Origin: Demequina soli
Lineage (GTDB): Bacteria; Actinomycetota; Actinomycetes; Actinomycetales; Demequinaceae
DNA length: 64,000 bases
Assembly (NCBI RefSeq): GCF_000971195.1
Contig: NZ_BBLZ01000002.1
Span: 62,001-126,000, forward strand
Direction: 5' to 3'
Part shown: one piece after another, positions 62,445 to 64,000 of the stretch
Position numbering within the stretch: the first letter of the stretch is position 1
How the letters are laid out: the number at the start of each line of letters is the position of its first letter
Notes under the pieces: generated by a model
What the model was told of the DNA's origin: nothing
The model's input: only the letters and a program-made list of their open reading frames with translations
Database searches by the model: none
Made by a program: the position numbers and the translations under genes

Positions 62445-64000
62445 TTACTTGGTGTCCTCGTCGTCGACGATCTCGGCGTCGACCACGTCGTCGTCCGACG
62501 CGGCCTGCTCCGAGGCGCCCTCGCCCGCGGCGGCCTCGGCCTGCTGCGACGCGTAGACGGCCTCGCCGATCTTCTGGGCCTTCTCGACCAGCACCTCGTG
62601 CTTGGCCTTGACCTCGTCGGTGTCGTCGCCCTCGAGGGCGGTCTTGACGTCGGCGATCGCGGACTTGACGTCCTCGGCCACCTCGGCGGGGACCTTGTCC
62701 TCGTTCTCGGACAGGATCTTCTCGGTCGAGTAGGCGAAGGTCTCGGCGTTGTTGCGGACCTCGGCGGCCTCGCGGCGCTTCTTGTCCTCCTCCGCGTGCT
62801 CCTCGGCGTCCTTGACCATGCGCTCGATGTCGTCCTTGGACAGGGCCGAGCCGCCGGACACGGTGATGGACTGCTCCTTGCCCGTGCCGCGGTCCTTCGC
62901 GTGGACGTGGACGATGCCGTTCGCGTCGATGTCGAAGGTGACCTCGATCTGCGGCACGCCGCGCGGGGCCGGCGCGATGCCCGAGAGCTCGAAGGTGCCG
63001 AGCAGCTTGTTGTCGCGCGCGAACTGACGCTCGCCCTGGTAGACCTGGATCAGCACGGAGGGCTGGTTGTCCTCGGCGGTGGAGAAGACCTCCGACGACT
63101 TGGTCGGGATCGCGGTGTTGCGCTCGATCAGGGTGGTCATGACACCGCCCTTGGTCTCGATGCCCAGGCTCAGCGGCGTGACGTCGATGAGCAGGACGTC
63201 CTTGCGCTCGCCGCGGATGACGCCCGCCTGCAGCGCGGCGCCCACGGCGACGACCTCGTCCGGGTTGACGCCCTTGTTGGGCTCCTTGCCGCCGGTGAGC
63301 TCGCGCACCACGTCGGCGACGGCCGGCATGCGGGTCGAGCCGCCGACGAGCAGCACGTGGTCGATGTCCGACAGCTTGATGCCGGCATCCTTGATCACCT
63401 GGTGGAACGGCGCCTTGGTGCGGTCGAGCAGGTCCGAGGTCATCTGCTGGAACTGCGCGCGGGTGAGCTTGGTGTCGAGGTGGACGGGGCCGTTCTCGCC
63501 GATCGAGAGGTACTGCAGCGAGATGGTGGTCTGCTGCGCGGAGCTCAGCTCCTTCTTGGCCTGCTCGGCGGCCTCGCGGAGGCGCTGGACGGCGGAGCGG
63601 TCCTTGGACAGGTCCACGCCCTCGGTGTTCTTGACCTCCTTGATGAGGTGGTCGACGATGCGCTGGTCCCAGTCGTCGCCGCCGAGGCGGTTGTCGCCCG
63701 CGGTGGCCTTGACCTGGATGGTCGAGAAGTCGTCGTCGTCCTTGCCGACCTCGAGGAGGGACACGTCGAACGTGCCGCCGCCGAGGTCGAAGACGAGGAT
63801 GTGCTCGTCCTCCTTGCCCTTGTCGAGGCCGTACGCGAGGGCCGCGGCGGTGGGCTCGTTGACGATGCGCAGGACGTTGAGGCCCGCGATCTCGCCGGCC
63901 TCCTTGGTCGACTGACGCTCGTGGTCGTTGAAGTAGGCCGGGACGGTGATGACCGCGTCGGTCACCTTCTCGCCCAGGTACTCCTCGGCGTCGCGCTTGA
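62445..64000 (-). CDS. dnaK: chaperone DnaK (N-terminus outside window)
   Basis: The visible ~518 residues start at ...[18 protein letters not shown] and run to the end ...[11 protein letters not shown]. ATPase lobes: [17 protein letters not shown] and [12 protein letters not shown], linker [19 protein letters not shown], substrate domain [19 protein letters not shown], and helical lid with an Ala/Asp-rich acidic tail. The central Hsp70 chaperone and the first gene of the dnaK-grpE-dnaJ-hspR operon. Confidence 0.97.
   Translation of the reverse strand, partial: KRDAEEYLGEKVTDAVITVPAYFNDHERQSTKEAGEIAGLNVLRIVNEPTAAALAYGLDKGKEDEHILVFDLGGGTFDVSLLEVGKDDDDFSTIQVKATAGDNRLGGDDWDQRIVDHLIKEVKNTEGVDLSKDRSAVQRLREAAEQAKKELSSAQQTTISLQYLSIGENGPVHLDTKLTRAQFQQMTSDLLDRTKAPFHQVIKDAGIKLSDIDHVLLVGGSTRMPAVADVVRELTGGKEPNKGVNPDEVVAVGAALQAGVIRGERKDVLLIDVTPLSLGIETKGGVMTTLIERNTAIPTKSSEVFSTAEDNQPSVLIQVYQGERQFARDNKLLGTFELSGIAPAPRGVPQIEVTFDIDANGIVHVHAKDRGTGKEQSITVSGGSALSKDDIERMVKDAEEHAEEDKKRREAAEVRNNAETFAYSTEKILSENEDKVPAEVAEDVKSAIADVKTALEGDDTDEVKAKHEVLVEKAQKIGEAVYASQQAEAAAGEGASEQAASDDDVVDAEIVDDEDTK

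Overview
This window comes from a high-GC Gram-positive chromosome (Actinomycetota). The evidence is the base composition, GTG starts, class A PBP with PASTA-type tail, GlnR, an HspR-controlled dnaK operon, small bacterial SRP RNA and the nth-crp-ridA-ponA2 gene order. A member of the Micrococcales (Cellulomonadaceae/Demequinaceae-like) is the most likely source, but that is inference. It is chromosomal core sequence interrupted by accessory stretches; I see no transposase, integrase, phage or CRISPR array.

Layout. 1-2.5 kb: a minus-strand cluster of a nitrobindin-like protein, a 36-residue membrane peptide, DsrE-like, DUF4395, membrane thioredoxin and a multi-pass membrane protein. 2.6-10.9 kb: glnR, nhaA, nth, an RsiG-like helical protein, crp, ridA, DUF4177, ponA2 and a metallophosphoesterase, an order like that around Mycobacterium crp/ponA2 but without the ArsA-like ATPases and WhiB gene usually found there. 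10.9-16.7 kb: tRNA-Pro, a secreted protein, a xylose-type ABC sugar transporter and lactate permease. 16.8-26.3 kb: asd-lysC, a type B carboxylesterase, an ABC exporter, recR, dnaX, SRP RNA and tRNA-Ser. 26.3-46.3 kb is accessory: envelope proteins, two FUSC membrane proteins (the second at 46.5 kb), a three-gene alpha/beta hydrolase operon with a large LuxR-type ATPase regulator, two NarL-type two-component systems, an AraC regulator and an HSL-type esterase. 46.3-55.4 kb: tRNA-Ser, tadA, upp, nrdAB, an MFS exporter and a DJ-1 protein. 55.4-59.6 kb: a giant sigma factor/anti-sigma/surface fusion facing a GGDEF-like protein. 59.7-64 kb: TetR regulator and hspR-dnaJ-grpE-dnaK (all minus strand, dnaK cut by the window end).

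Three things stand out. First, the 10-mer GGACGATGCG occurs 32 times (hand count, both strands) where about 0.3 is expected by chance; most copies lie at gene boundaries, some as inverted pairs, and coding copies mostly sit in variable linkers. This looks like an uncatalogued genome-wide signal. Second, NrdB carries Glu at the first metal ligand and Phe at the tyrosyl-radical position (E70/E101/H104/F108), the pattern of the Mn/Fe class Ic reductase of Chlamydia trachomatis; its promoter region carries paired NrdR boxes, three near-consensus DnaA boxes and a 151-bp tandem repeat. Third, one protein joins an ECF sigma factor, a zinc anti-sigma motif, a membrane span, a 17-copy pentapeptide stalk and a large exported domain. 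A free-standing copy of a histidine kinase sensor module next to that kinase is a fourth unusual item.
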